Below are positions 13,601-26,570 of a stretch of 64,000 nucleotides of DNA, piece after piece; position 1 is the stretch's first letter, and the number at the start of each line of letters is the position of its first letter. Both the position numbers and the translations under genes were made by a program. This stretch comes from Mya arenaria (lineage: Eukaryota; Mollusca; Bivalvia; Myida; Myidae): assembly GCF_026914265.1 (NCBI RefSeq), contig NC_069131.1:10680001-10744000 (forward strand), written 5' to 3'. Below the pieces are notes generated by a model. It was not told where the DNA came from, did not search any database, and saw only the letters and a program-made list of their open reading frames with translations.

Positions 13601-16600
13601 TATTGGAATGTCTAGATATATTGTCTACTTTCCATTAAAGTCTGCTGCACTGGTATCTATGCTTAACTGACTAGGGAGCCATTTAATGTCAACTGAATGC
13701 TCTGATATTCACTAGCTGATATTCACTAGTAGAAAGTCATATTCACTCAGAATACTTTTCTGCCAGTGAATAGATCAGGTCTTATTCTACAGCTCCCAGG
13801 TCAACATCTGTACATCCAAAATATGGCAGGGTTATTTTCATGACCAAATTTATTATGAACACTTAAGCATAAGCATACGTTTTATGATCAAGCTAAAAAG
13901 CGTGCCAATGAGAGCCTTTTAAAGTGACATAATTTACTGATTACTGTCATTTAACTTCCATAAACTCATGTAAGCTATAGATAACTCTTATCTTTGTAAA
14001 CCAAGAGAGACAACTCGTATTTAGTTACATATTTGTATTTTGTTATATTTGATTTGCATTGTAACATGTATTATGGGCTAGAGGCCTTTTATTGAATAAA
14101 ATTTGGTTCATCGTTCGTTCATCATTTTTGACAAAATACTGGAAATAGTTACAGTACTTCAGAAATGAATTCATTGAATTTATCACTTATGTCTCTCTGT
14201 TACTGATGAAAGAGACATGAATTGGGTGTTGCTAATGGACCATGAATATGAGTAGGGAAGGAACCCAAATCATGAACTGCATTACTGATTGTGCTCTGGG
14301 CTTATGAGAGTCTATTTATAGGTCATGTAATAAAAAAGATTAAAGGTTCTTAATGGCATTTGCTGTATACCAAACATGTATGTATTTATCAATAACCATA
14401 TATATTTTTAATAGGGCATGTGCAAGCTAGGGTCGTTTGAGGGATCAGATGCCAGCAATCGACCAATGGCTGATGGCTCCACAGTTACGCTCGCCAAAGC
14501 CTGTAAAAAGTAAGGTTCAACATTTTTAGACTGTCAGTGTTTCTGGGAATAAGTCAAAGTATTGTCATAGATTTAGTTGCGTTGGGTTGCACAAACTTTA
14601 ATATAATCGGCCATAACTCAAAAAGCATTCCAGTGGTTTACATGAAATTTAGTATCCATGTTATCAATGGCCATAAACACATGTGTAGCAAGGCCCATAA
14701 CTGGGGTTGTGTATTTGTTGCTCTGCCAATCAAATCTATGAATTTATAATCAATGGGCATGGTAGCTGTTTTTAATTTTAAGTATGGTTCCATCAGTAAA
14801 ACATTTTCTTTCCAATTTGAGGCTTGGTTGATAGCAAGTTTAGGCTTGGTTGATAGCATTTGACTGAATCAGCATTATTCAGGGGCCCTGAATTCAATAC
14901 CGATGCATGGACACTCTTAAGACCTCTCATAATGGACACTTGTACTGGCATCCTACAAACCATAGATAATGAGCTATAATCTGTGACATTTATCATACAT
15001 GAGGAAGAATAAAGTGTTAAAGAATGCATTTGTTTATTCTAAGTTTTCTTTTGAAATTTTATTGAATTTTAAACTGAAAGCTTATATAATCATGTAAACG
15101 AAGCTACTCAGAACTTTTTTCAAATCCAGCACATCCTGTCAAATTCATCTTGGTTAAGCTAAAATAATATTTTATTGCTTGCAGATTTTTGTCAAACCCC
15201 GATGGGAATCTGCAGATGAAGCAGTGGGCTACAGAAGGTCTGGCGTATCTCACCCTGGATGCCGATGTGAAGGAAGAATTAGTCAACGACCCTCAGGCAC
15301 TGGATGCTGTCATACAGGCCTCTGCCGTAAGTTGTGTTCTTGGCTGAAAAAGGTTCATTTGCCAAGTATGCAAAATATTAAGGTTCATTTGCCAAGTTTG
15401 CAAAATATTAAGGTTCATTTGCTAGCTTTGCAAAATATTAAGGTTCATTTGCTAGCTTTGCAAAATATTAAGGTTCATTTGCTAGCTTTGCAAAATATTA
15501 AGGTTCATTTGCTAGGTTTGCAAATAAGTCAAGCTTATTTGCCATATTTATCATTATCAAGTTTTTTTGCTAGTTTCCCTAATCAGTAGGGTTATTGGTA
15601 TTGTTAATACCATAATACGTAAATTACATATATTAAAATAGGTTATTAGTAAGGTTTATTATCTAGTATTGTGAATTAGTAAGGCTTATTTTCCAGTATA
15701 GGGAATTAGTTAGGTATATTTGCTTTATAGCTAAAAAGTAAGATTTATTTTCCAGTATTGCATAAAAATTGATTAGTTCATTTTCCTAGTATTGCTATAT
15801 AGTAAAGCTATTTTGCTATTTTAGCCAATAAGTATGGTTTATTTGCCAGTATTGCAAATATGTAGTGTTTATTTGCAAGTTTTTCTAATAAGTAAGGTTT
15901 ATTTGGTAGTATAGTTCATAAGGACAAAATGTAAGATTGATCCCACCCAAATGTCCAATTTTGTATTTTTCGTTTGTCTTGTGCAGAATATCCTCATGTA
16001 AGTATGTATAAGGTGAATTGTTATTCAAGTTAATGTATATTTAACCTTAAATTTTATTGGTTGATATTTATGCCTTCACCCTCACATACTTATTTTCTCC
16101 ATCTCTATTGTTTACCAAGTAGTCATGGTCATTTTTGCATGAACCTCCTGGGTAAATAGTATTAAAGAATGCTGTTAAGAGGTTGAATTTGAATTGTTGG
16201 TTGCGGTGAAGGGCAGTGCCAATTGTTGGAATTATTTTTATGACCTTGTTTGCATTTAAAACTTATACTAAAATCCTTTTTTTGTCACATTGCGGCATTT
16301 CTTGTTATACTTCATGAGGATAAAGATCATGCTTCATTCACTATTCGAGTTACCTCTTTCATTACTTAACTCTGGGTAAGACTGTAAATTCAATGGTTAG
16401 AAGTTATAGCCAACATGTTATCTCCTGTTTCAAATCAAGATACTAATCTCTGTGTCTGTATTTTTCAGAACCCAAGCACCAGTCTGATGTACGCAGCAGC
16501 CATATTGTTTGTCAACCTGACCAATAGCACGGACAAGCAGGAGGTTGCCCCAGAGATGGTTGAACTTGCCAAGTATGCCAAACAACACATACCTGAGGAA

Positions 16601-19600
16601 CACCCCAAGGTACAATTTGACAACAGTACATTATGTTGCTTTTATGACTTTACGTACCACAACAACTTCAGAAAAACCCTATCCTACTCTTGAACTGCTG
16701 CTGGTAATTACCTTGGAGAACTAATACCCAAACTTATAGGTCAATTTGGTATCACTCCAACAAGACTAATGTTGGGGCATTTATCACATTCCTGTGACAG
16801 ATCTTATTCATGCGTTTTTGCAGTATTTAAGCTTGAGTGTGAACTTGAAATTTACTTGAGGATGCTTCTTGTATCTCAATCTTTTATCAATAGTCAAATA
16901 TTGTTATATTGTCTTTCCAATTTATTCTTAATTATTTTGTGAAGTAAACGCCAGAAAATACCCAAATTATATTTTAGTGTCACTTAAAACCTTTTAATAC
17001 TAACCCCCATTACATAAGCATACTTCATTTTAGGACAAACCAGAGTATGTGAAAGAACGTATCAGTCGCCTTATATCGGCTGGAATGCTTAACTGTCTGA
17101 TGGCTCTCACCAAGACCGAGAGTAAAAACACCCGCGAACAAGTCTCCAGGTATATAACTTTAGCAATATCACATTCTAAGCCAAAATGTTTTGACAGTGT
17201 TCTGCTATAAACTTTGCAGTATGTCCCATTAATTTCAAGAATTTGTTAAGAGTTATGCTCTCAAACTTGCAAGATGTGATTAGCAATCTTTTACACTCAG
17301 GTTTGTTCATTTCATACAATATCTTGTTTCTATTTGCTATTCTTGCTGGGACACCCCTCGTACATCTAACAGGTGTTGTAAGAACAGGGTTAATCCTGAA
17401 ACCAGCATTGAGGGCTTATAACTTCAGACTATTGTACAGTTGTCAAGATTTCGTTTTGTTGACATGTACCTTGAAATGAATAAAAATGACTTTGGAAATA
17501 ATTTCAAAAGGAGTCTTTGCCCCTCACCCTGCTTTGGGCATAAATCCCCAACACTCAAACAGACATTTGTCTTTTTTTATAAGATTGACAATTTTCAGCT
17601 ATTAGAATGGTTCAACCCCAGATATAAGTAAAATGTACAAGTTATATGTATGAGGGCGTGAAAGAAAACGATAGGTACACGCATATTCACATTGATTGAT
17701 TCCTGATTGAACACTGGTACATGTGTCCCTATATCGGTTGCAGGGTTTACCTGACAGTTGCCACAGATGAAAGCTACAGAGGTCAGATTGTCCAGACAGG
17801 AGGGGTCAAGGTATGATTACCAGCACATCATTCTAAATGATGTATATATAATTGTATACTGTGTTAACTTTTTCGTCAAGACTTCTGGTTTCATTTCGTT
17901 TTTTGAAAAATAAATCAAGGTAATTTTGATAGCCTTGGCATTGTATGTCCTCGGCATGCTCTAAATTTAACCTTGGTCATATTTTAAAAGTTGTTCATGA
18001 TATTCAAATGGAAATTGTAAAAAGTACACTTGTTGCTAGGATAATACGCACATGTATAGTAAGGCTCGAAACACAGACAGATGACGTGCTGCATATAATT
18101 CATGCACTATTGTTATGTCTTATGCTTGTCTTTGTGACTAACATTGCATTGTAGGCTATAATATAAATACAAGTAAATGTTACTCTCATATTTAAAGGAT
18201 ATGATCATATATAGGTGTTTATATTTGAATCCACAGATATACAGCAGTTATGCTGTATATTCATTTAGTTGATGCTTGATGGTGATGACAGCTTCATTGA
18301 TAAGCTGAAACGAATCAGTCGGTTTCCTTTGGTAAAAATAGTACCAGTGTCCATTTTGGTTAGAGTAAAAAGACAAGACAATACATTTTTAGGCTCACAT
18401 TATATTTCAACAAAATTATACAAATAATTGTAGTCTAAAATTTTGAAGAATTTAATTATTTGTTATTAGACAAATCTCACACTTACCCATCAGAAAGCTT
18501 TAAAAACACACACACACTCTTCTCTTGTATAACAACTGACTTTTGTTTGCTACTTTTCTTTCAGCTACTGTTGGCGCTGTGTCAGGACAACAACACAGAC
18601 CTTGGGAAACAGGTGGCGGCCCAGACCCTCGCCAAGCTGGCCATCACACAGGACCCGCAGATAACATTCGCCGGACAAAAGGTAAAGGAAATTGTGAAAA
18701 AAGCTTTGGAAGTGAAAATCGTCAAATATGTTATAAAAAAGACTTGTTTTACTGTTGTTTATACACATGTTGTCGAAATAATCGCTATTAAAGATGTTCA
18801 GGAACATTCCAGATTTTACTTTTTATGCCCCCGAAGGTGGGCATATTAAAATCGCACTGTCCTTCCGTCCGTCCGTGTGTCCGGCTCAATAACTCGTGTC
18901 CGGGCTGTAACTTTCCCTTGTATGGACAGATTTTAAAATAACTTGCCACATGTGTTCCACATACCAAGACAACGTGTCCCGTGCAAGACCCGTGTCCCTA
19001 CCTCAAAGGTCAAGGTCACACTTACTCTTTATACACAATGGAGTGCTGCATATAGGACATAGAGTATAGGTTGTCGTGTCTGGGCTGTAACTTTCCCTTG
19101 TGTGGACAGATTTTAAGATAACTTGCCACATGTGTTCCACATACCAAGACGACGTGTCGCGTGCAAGACCCTTGCCCCTTCCTCTAAGGTCAAGGTCAAA
19201 CTTAGTGTTTATTCACAATGGAGTGCTGCATATAGGACATAGAGTATAGGTTGTCGTGTCCGGGCTGTAACTTTCCCTTGTATGGACAGATTTTAAAACA
19301 ACTTGCCACATGTGTTCCACATACCAAGACGAACTGTCACGTGCAAGACCCGTGTCCATACCTTAAAGGTCAAGGTCACACTGAGTCTTTATTCACAATG
19401 GAGTGCTGCATATAGGACATAGAGTATAGGTTGTCGTGTCCTGGCTGTAACTTTCCCTTGTATGGACAGATTTTAAAATAACTTGCCACATGTGTTCCAC
19501 ATACCAAGACAATGTGTCGCATGCAAGACCCATGCCCCTACCTCTAAGTTCAAGGTCACACTTAGTGTTTATTCATAATGGAGTGCTGTATATAAGGACA

Positions 19601-22600
19601 TAGAGTATAGGTTGTCATGTCTGGGCTGTAACTTTCCCTTGTTTGGACAGATTTTAAAATAACTTGCCAAATGTGTTTGACATACCAAGACAACGTGTCG
19701 CGTGCAAGACCCGTGTCCCTATCTCTTAGGTCAAGGTCACACTTAAGTGTTTATTCACAATGGAGTGCTGCATATAAAGATATAGTGTATAGGTTGTCGT
19801 GTCTGGGCTGTAACTTTCCCTTGTTTGGACAGATTTCAAAATAACTTGCCACATGTGTTTCACATACCAAGACGACGTGTGGCTTGCAAGACCTGTGTCC
19901 CTACCTCTAAGGTCAAGGTCACACTTAGATGTTTATGCACAACGGAGTGCTGCATATAAGGACATAGAGTATAAGTTGTCATGTCTGGGCTGTAACTTTC
20001 CCTTGTATGGACAGATTTTAAAATAACTTGCCACATGTGTTCTACATACCAAGACGACGTGTCGCATGACAGACCCGTGTCCCTATCTCTAAGGTCACGG
20101 TCACACTTGGGTGTTTATTCACAATGGAGTGCTGCATATAAGGACATATAGTATAGGTTGTCGTGTCCAGGCTGTAACTTTCTCTTGTATGGACAGATTT
20201 TAAAATGACTTGCCACATGTGTCCGACATACCAAGACGACATGTCATGTGCAAGACCCATGTCCCTACCTCTAAGTTCAAGGTCACACTTAGTGTTTATT
20301 CACAATGGAATGCTGCTTATAAGGACATAATAGTGTCGGTTGTCAAGTATGGGTGGTATTTTTATATGTTTAGAGGCAATTTAAAATAACTTGCCATATG
20401 TATTTGACAAGTAAAGGCAAGATCAACTTTTCATGTACTGACTTTGTTCATAGGTCAATGTCACAATCGGGGGCATTCGTCACATACTGTGACAGCTCTT
20501 GTTTTGAGTCTGAGTCTAAAACTCATTCTTGAGTGGTTACAGAATACCATGGAACATGATTATGTACAGTCTTAAGTCTGAGTTCAGCCTCAAGTGGCAA
20601 AACTGCAAATCTCTGTTCCCTTGTTGTTTATTATTGATAATTTAATTTGATCATTCGTGGCTAATTTAATTTGCTCAATTTTTGTAAATGTAAATTACGT
20701 TATGTTTGTACCGGTAAAATGAATTGAAAAACGGATAATTTCTTTTGAAAAATGGATAATTTCTTTTAATGTGATAAAGGTGCCTTTTCTTAGTTGGAGT
20801 CTAGACCTAGTAATCATTAACAGTTTAATTAATGAAAGTTATGTTGTTGTTTTATTTCAGATGTACGAGGTTGTTCGTCCTTTGATCACACTGCTGCATG
20901 TTGAAAGGACTGGCCTGCAGAACTTTGAGGCATTGCTGGCACTAACTAATCTATCCTCCATCAGTGATTCTGTCCGGTCAGTTTCCTATTATGTCAGTTG
21001 CTATGCAGGGATGCCAATTGTCCTCCTTTCAGCTGATTTCCTCTTTTTTGGCCACAAACCTTTGAATTTAAAAGACTTTAATTTGATCTTTACAAAAAAT
21101 GCGTTTTTTGTATATAGTGTGATGGGGATCTTCTTATTTCGTACTGGTTTTCTCTTTTTTTACAAATTTGTGCTGGCATCCCTGGCTTTGATATTTCTTC
21201 TGAATAAAAATGACAGGAAAAAAAACCTTTGTCTTAAATATTGTACCCTAATGATCTCAAAAACCTTGTTGTCACCTTACGATGAATCACCAGCATTTAT
21301 ATGAATTAAATTCTTTATGTTGAATATTTCATTTTTTGTTATTAAAGTATTAAGAAAACGCTTTATAACAAATTTCTTATTTTGTATATCTGTCTACATC
21401 ACTATCAATATGACAAGATGACTCAAGGTATTGCACACTTGTAACAACTTCTTTCAAATCTCCTTGCAGACAGCGAATCTTGGCCGAGAAAGGGATTCCG
21501 TCTATTGAACAGTACATGTATGAAGACCATGAACTAATTCAGAGGGCTGCAATTGAGTGTATGTGCAACATGGTCCAAAATGAAAAGGTATATCCCCATT
21601 ACTATCAAGATTAGTGCTTGTTTATTTATAATGTCACCCCCAAGATTAAGGGCCAGACCGCTGGAATTATGAGACCTTGCTTGATCAATGTCATTACTTC
21701 TGATTTCCTATCCTTGATACCTGTCAGATAAGGCAATTGGTACCCTTTATCTAACTAGCTGGGTCAGCAACTGCCCATATCAGAACAAGCCTGCAGTCCT
21801 TGAGCTCTGTAAGCTGATGCCCTTACCACTAGGCCACAGAGGCGGTATACTTGTATGCATGTAGATGTTCTTTCCCTGTTGCTTTATTTTGTGTGTCATA
21901 GAATAACATTTACGTGTAGTTCTATAGCTTACTTTTGAAGAAAACCCCACAAATCTTTCAGGTAATTAAGACGTTTGAGGGCGAAAATGATCGTGTGAAG
22001 TTCTTCATGCTGATTTGTGGGGACGAAGATGAGAAGATTGTACGAGCTGCGTCCGGGGCTCTGGCCGTACTGACGTCAGAGAGCGATATTGTGTGTAAAA
22101 AAATTGTAGAGGTAAGCATAATTTTGTTCAGCTGTGGTGTGATGGGGTGTCTTAGACTGCTTTGGAACTCTACGTTTCTTTTAACTGTAAGTAGTGTTGT
22201 TATCAGTTTCTATCTGTCCTAATGCCCATATGAATCAAAGCTATGTACATGTTACACTTGACTAACGATACATGTTTTTTTATGACGTATAATGACGGTT
22301 GACAAACAACCACCCTTGAACTTGAATTTCGGATATTCATAAAAACTCTTATTTAAGTCAATTTTTTAATACCTTTTTTTCATAGTCAAATTTTAGGAAA
22401 ATTGGAAGTGATTTTTAATCATAAAAGTATGTATTTTGATTCAAACCAATGAAAATAAAGTATATCAGATATTTTTAAAATATAATATCATATGATTGGT
22501 GCGATACATAATTTAAAAAAATGTCTTGAATTAGAAAATGACTTGAGATGTTTTATGGATACTGGCCCTGCTTTTTTATGAAGCCTTAATTCTTTTGGAA

Positions 22601-23936
22601 GCCATTTTTCACACAAACCGCCATGTATGTATGTTTCCAGGTAAACAAGTGGGATGAGATTCTACTCGCCCTCCTAGTTAACGAGCTGCCAGACATCCAG
22701 CACAGGGGCTGCTATATCGTCAGGAACATGGTGCATGTCAGCAAGGAAATTGCTGAAAAGGTCTTTGCTGGACAGGTTAGTTAAAAATAAAGTTATATAT
22801 GATATATTTTGTCCTTAAGGTTTGTCTTAATGTCCTTTTAAAAAATGGTAGTGTTTTAGTGTGTAATTTGAGAGTGTTTCATCCTGTTCTTTTTTCATAG
22901 CAAATCCCTACCGTAATGGATACCAGCATGTGCACCCTTCTGCCGTCTTAGAACTGGTTGCTTTAGATAATTCAATATTTTCTTTATTTTGTTTAAAAGC
23001 TTATTTTATTATTATTATATTTATTACAAATACATACAAACTTAATATATTTAGCAGCTGAAACCTAAAACTACTTCAATGAGACACATTTCTAACATTT
23101 GTTTTCAAAATCATGATATTAAGGGTTCTTCACAGCCAGATACAAAATACCCTTTAAATCCCTAGCACCCTGTCCTGTGTCTGCAGCACCCTGCCACTTA
23201 TAAAACCAAGCAAATACCCTATGTTAAGGATCAAGTCAGCGATCATAATCAATTCTAATGGGGCTGATATAATTCAGTATTACTATTAATATTGAAATAG
23301 GGATTGCGAGCTTTCAACTACAGACTTTTGGATGTTTGTTAAATTTGTTTTTGTGCTGGACTTTTGCAATCAAAATTGTAGGAGGTACTTTCAAATGGCT
23401 TTTAAAACAATATCAACAGTATGTTTGACCCCTCAACCATGTTCCCTCATTCTCAAACTTACTTCTCGCGATTTTTGCATTTATTGTCCCTTTCAAATTA
23501 AATTAATGTTTGTCATGTTTGCAAACATAGGAGATGCTTAGTAAGATAAGATACAATGATAAAACACCCTCTTACACACATATAAGAAGATGTCTTCACT
23601 CAGTATATTTAACTCTTCTTGGTGTTTCGACAGTAACTTTACAAATTAATGTTTGTTGCCATCAATACTGATCATGGTGTTTTTCGTGGACATGATTTCT
23701 ATTGCTTTCAATTGTTTGTACATTATTTAGACATATATACCCCCCTCTGTTTCCCAGCCTACCAGAATCAGTTACTTATAACGGTTGTTTCTCTTACCCC
23801 GCAGGTTATGGAGGTGATGATGGCCTTGTCGATACTGACAGAGCCCGCACAGCAGAAGGTCAGAGAGTTGAGTAAGGATGCCTTACATGTTGCTGAGGAA
23901 CATGGCATCATCAAAAAGAACCCGAACCAATCCTAG
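4696..23936 (+). CDS. unc45: UNC45 myosin co-chaperone, complete, 22 coding exons
   Basis: UNC45 folds and assembles myosin motors with Hsp90 in the cytosol. Coding exons joined by GT-AG and in frame: 4696-4785, 5295-5409, 5945-6120, 6711-6800, 7139-7309, 8478-8685, 9033-9200, 9872-10040, 10700-10769, 12033-12125, 13058-13195, 14415-14509, 15185-15326, 16469-16609, 17034-17149, 17744-17810, 18565-18681, 20861-20976, 21470-21587, 21962-22111, 22641-22775, 23805-23936. They give 938 residues; family members are about 930-945. An N-terminal TPR domain (about residues 6-120) starts with [17 protein letters not shown] and has the K, N, K/R positions expected of an Hsp90-binding carboxylate clamp (KEKGN, KNRS, KALYRR). 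An armadillo-like centre follows, then the UCS myosin-binding domain (about 520-930) including [17 protein letters not shown] second ATG lies two codons into the frame (4702), so the protein could start at either. No disabling change was seen. Vertebrates have A and B paralogues; only one gene is in this window. Confidence 0.95.
7972..8151. mobile_element. MITE with AGGGCTATTCC ends, in UNC45 intron 5
   Basis: Imperfect terminal inverted repeats begin AGGGCTATTCCA and also pair the inner blocks TTAACCCCCGGGGG and CCCCCTGGGGGTTA. Total length is about 180 bp with no coding capacity, typical of a non-autonomous DNA element. Confidence 0.6.
9300..9740. repeat. Dispersed inverted-repeat element in UNC45 intron 7
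   Basis: It contains a TTTCAGTGTAAGATC start, a palindromic pair around a CACGAGTGAAATATT block, and an end segment with AATATCAATTTGATATTT followed by TTTTCACTGATAAATC. The same start and end blocks flank the 1.07-kb insertion at 62107-63178, and the end block recurs near 40443-40510. These are members of one dispersed family. There is no coding capacity. Confidence 0.5.
10831..11470. mobile_element. TTAAAGCTGCACTCTCACAG MITE, partly duplicated, in UNC45 intron 9
   Basis: It starts TTAAAGCTGCACTCTCACAG and ends CTGTGAGAGTGCAGC, so the ends are inverted. The interior is a long imperfect palindrome (blocks such as AAATCAGATCGTAGATTTT reappear reversed) interrupted near 11160 by a second partial copy of the same element. 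Related copies lie at 33339-33558, 36041-37708 and 40567-40856. Confidence 0.7.
15349..15925 (+). repeat. 30-bp minisatellite in UNC45 intron 13
   Basis: About six nearly identical 30-bp units (15349-15530; core AAGGTTCATTTGC then AAAATATT) are followed by about 400 bp of progressively degenerate units of similar length (AAGGTTTATTTGCCAGTATTG variants). The array begins only about 22 bp after the exon 13 splice donor. Because 30 is a multiple of 3, the array keeps an open frame that runs out of the exon, but that extension is intronic. Confidence 0.8.
18822..20507 (-). repeat. Mollusc-type dispersed repeat with ~8 internal 180-bp tandem units, in UNC45 intron 17
   Basis: The left end is a hairpin, ATGCCCCCGAAGGTGGGCAT. 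The right end reads GTGACAGCTCTTGTTTT, the reverse complement of the AACAAGAGCTGTCAC start seen at 59224. Between them the motif CTGTAACTTTCCCTTGT recurs about every 180-182 bp (near 18906, 19087, 19267, 19447, 19627, 19809, 19992, 20173). There is no coding capacity. I recognise this layout as a repeat common in bivalve genomes, but no database check was possible. Confidence 0.75.
21640..21850 (-). repeat. tRNA-derived SINE fragment in UNC45 intron 19
   Basis: On the minus strand the sequence at 21822-21845 reads GCCTCTGTGGCCTAGTGGTA, an A-box-like tRNA head. It is followed by non-tRNA sequence with runs of GGGxCAG. No clear B-box was found. It is likely a SINE remnant rather than a tRNA gene. 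Confidence 0.35.
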
Positions 23937-25510
23937 AATGGAATTATAAAAAAAGGCTGAAATCCTAAGGCCTTATACAGAAAAGAACTCCATGTTGGCT
24001 TTGTGTGTGAAATATCCTTAAGAATCCTTGGAAGGCTTCAAAAACTTTTCACAATTTCACGTAACCCTGGATGGCATTATTCAGATATAGAACCGTGGCA
24101 ATGTGTTCTGGCAATCCTAGGATGCTATTCAGGTTATAATGCCACTCCTTGAATTGCTTTATTTAGGGGGTAAAAACACTATTGTCGAATGGCATCGATG
24201 GATCTTCTAAATGACAAACGTGATGAAATACTTTCAGAAACAGCAGAATAATTCCTCATTCAAACTAATAATGTGGAAAAGAAAGCTAGAAATAGATGTT
24301 CAACATTATCTTCAGCTCTATATGTTTCTTTAGGATGTATTTTAAAGACATTGTATATGATTATATTTTTTTTTAAATTGGCCATAGTGAGTGGAATTCA
24401 ATGCATGATACTAAACATATTTGGTGCCTGTGTTGTTTTCAAAAGCAAGCTACATATCATATGTAATATGAATATTAACTTACTTGAATATGGGGTGCAA
24501 TTTAAGAAGGTAAGGGAATGGTCAATTGGTCAAGTCAAACATATTGTTAAGATAATCATCTATGAAGAATAGAAGAATACTTATTTTGGACATGATTTAG
24601 GAAAGCTGTTGAATGTGGGCCTGGTTTCATAAAAAACTAAGTGGCATTACATATAACTGTAAGCGATAACTTTTCGGCAACCTGATTTGATTGTTATATA
24701 TATTACTATAGGACTATTGTCTTAGTATTTCATGAAACATGGGCCTGGCACAATATTCACTAAAGTCTGGAGTCTTAGTTTCAGACTCAGAAAACTGAAT
24801 CTTTAAATGTTAAAAGATATCAAGAGTGTTACTGATTTTGACAAAAAATGTGTACTTGATTAAAGAACAGGGCCGGTATTGATAAAACGTCTTAAGTCAT
24901 TTCCGAACTTAAATCATTTTCCTCGGTTTAGTATCTCACTTCATCACTTGATATAATAACTTTATACTACATGTATCTAAAATGCTTTATTTTCATTAAT
25001 TTGTAATAAACACCCTTGTAATTTCAAGGCACTGGTACGTTTCTTCCAATCTGACTACGAAAATCTGAGGAAATTGACTTAAGATAAAAATTGACTTTAG
25101 ATGTTTTATGAATACCGGTCCTAATCATCTGAACAGACACAGCTATTTTTGCCATCTTTGCTCCTGTCATAGCATTTTTAAAACAAAATTAAAATTTAGC
25201 TTTTCTGAATCTGAGTCTATAACTCTGATTTGGGACTTTAATGAATATGTCCCAGATTTCTGTCATTAGTTGACAATGTGATGTTCTACGCATGTTCTTC
25301 ATGATCAAAGCTCCCTTTTAATGCTTTACATGCACAACCTTATTGTTCATAACTATGCCCTGTGCAATAGATCTGTTTTGTTTATGTTTCATATTTTCCT
25401 TGAGTGCAGTGATCAATTTGTATCCATTGTATATATCATCTAATACGTATTTTACATACCATGTTTTGATAATATATTTTGAAATAAAGATATTAAATAA
25501 AAAAAAAGTT
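23937..25510 (+). other. Probable UNC45 3' untranslated region with two nested MITEs
   Basis: Non-coding sequence follows the stop codon. Candidate polyadenylation signals AATAAA lie at 25483-25488 and 25496-25501, just before an A-run. Two inverted-repeat elements sit inside: 24617-24747 (ends GGGCCTGGTTTCAT) and 24870-25122 (ends GGCCGGTATT-ATAAAAC). The extent of the UTR is inferred from the signals only. Confidence 0.45.
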
Positions 25511-26570
25511 GTATTGTGGAATTATAGCCTGTAGTGTGGGGATCATTTTGTCCAATTTTACCTGGATCTGGGCTGGAGGCCTTTATTTACAGTAAAGTTG
25601 GGTTGAGTTGAATTTTAAAGGCAACATATTTGATACATCTTAATGTTTCTTTTTTGTTTCTCTTCCTAACAGCAAGAACACAGTCATGTTAAATCCTAGG
25701 GGAGAACTAACGAAACAAAAGTAAAGTAAACTTACGTTTATGAAACTTGGTATATGGATCAAAGGCAATGAGCAAATTATGCATTTTTTCATTCCTTTTG
25801 TCTGACAAAAAATGTGAGGGCAACGAACATAGTATGAAAGTGGTCCTGTCCAGAAACATCTAAATCAGCGATGTTTCAAGAACTATGCAAGCTAGTTTAA
25901 TGAATATTTGAATTTGGTTTGATGGTTATATGCACAAAAATCCACCCAAATTTTAGCTTATTTCAAAAGGGATTAAAAGCTACATTCATGAAACTTTGAA
26001 TGCGTAAAGAGGGAAATAAGTGATCCCCTTAGTTTACATTTCCAACAGACGGACCAAAAATGTGGTTGCCATGGAAACGGATACAATATGGAGAAGCAAT
26101 TACATTGTGATTATTAAAAACATTTCTTTGCGCATATGTAATGATAAGGCTTAAAACCGGTCGAGGACTAAATGTATTGCAAGCAATACTCAGTGATTTG
26201 TTGCGCTATAGCAACAAGGTGAAGCCTGCATGACAATGCCTCTGAATTGTAAATACCATAGGACAGCCACATAATACACCTTAAAACTTACTATTTTCCT
26301 TGCTAGGTTTAATCATTTATGCGGAAATCTGGAAGAATATTATACAATTCTAAACTATGATTTTGTGCCTTTTTTACAATTGCATTTGTTTTGATCATTA
26401 ACATTTGTGATTTCATAATATTGATCTCTTCATAATTACTGACTTTCAATGTCAATTGTTCGAAACTATCAAGCCTAGTTCAGAACTTCTTGGAGAGTAT
26501 GGTACAAGCAAAAGTGGGTTTCATAACCTAAACACACAATTGCTTTCTGTATTAAACCCTAAAGAAGAAA
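25511..26570. other. Intergenic DNA between convergent genes, no gene seen
   Basis: AT-rich sequence without long open frames. Several stretches (for example around 25740-26100) resemble the AATAACT/GATACCT-type dispersed repeats elsewhere in the window, but no boundaries could be set. Confidence 0.35.

Noticed and set aside
15179..15589. 136-codon open frame with [10 protein letters not shown] repeats
   Set aside because: It starts inside UNC45 exon 13 in the wrong frame and continues through an intronic 30-bp minisatellite. The true exon frame ends at a consensus donor at 15326.
18460..18849. 129-codon open frame over UNC45 exon 17
   Set aside because: The frame is correct only for 18565-18681. 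Both flanks are intronic and the tail runs into a dispersed repeat.
20771..21304. 177-codon open frame over UNC45 exon 18
   Set aside because: Only 20861-20976 is the exon, bounded by acceptor and donor. The remainder is intron read-through with Phe/Leu-rich low-complexity translation.
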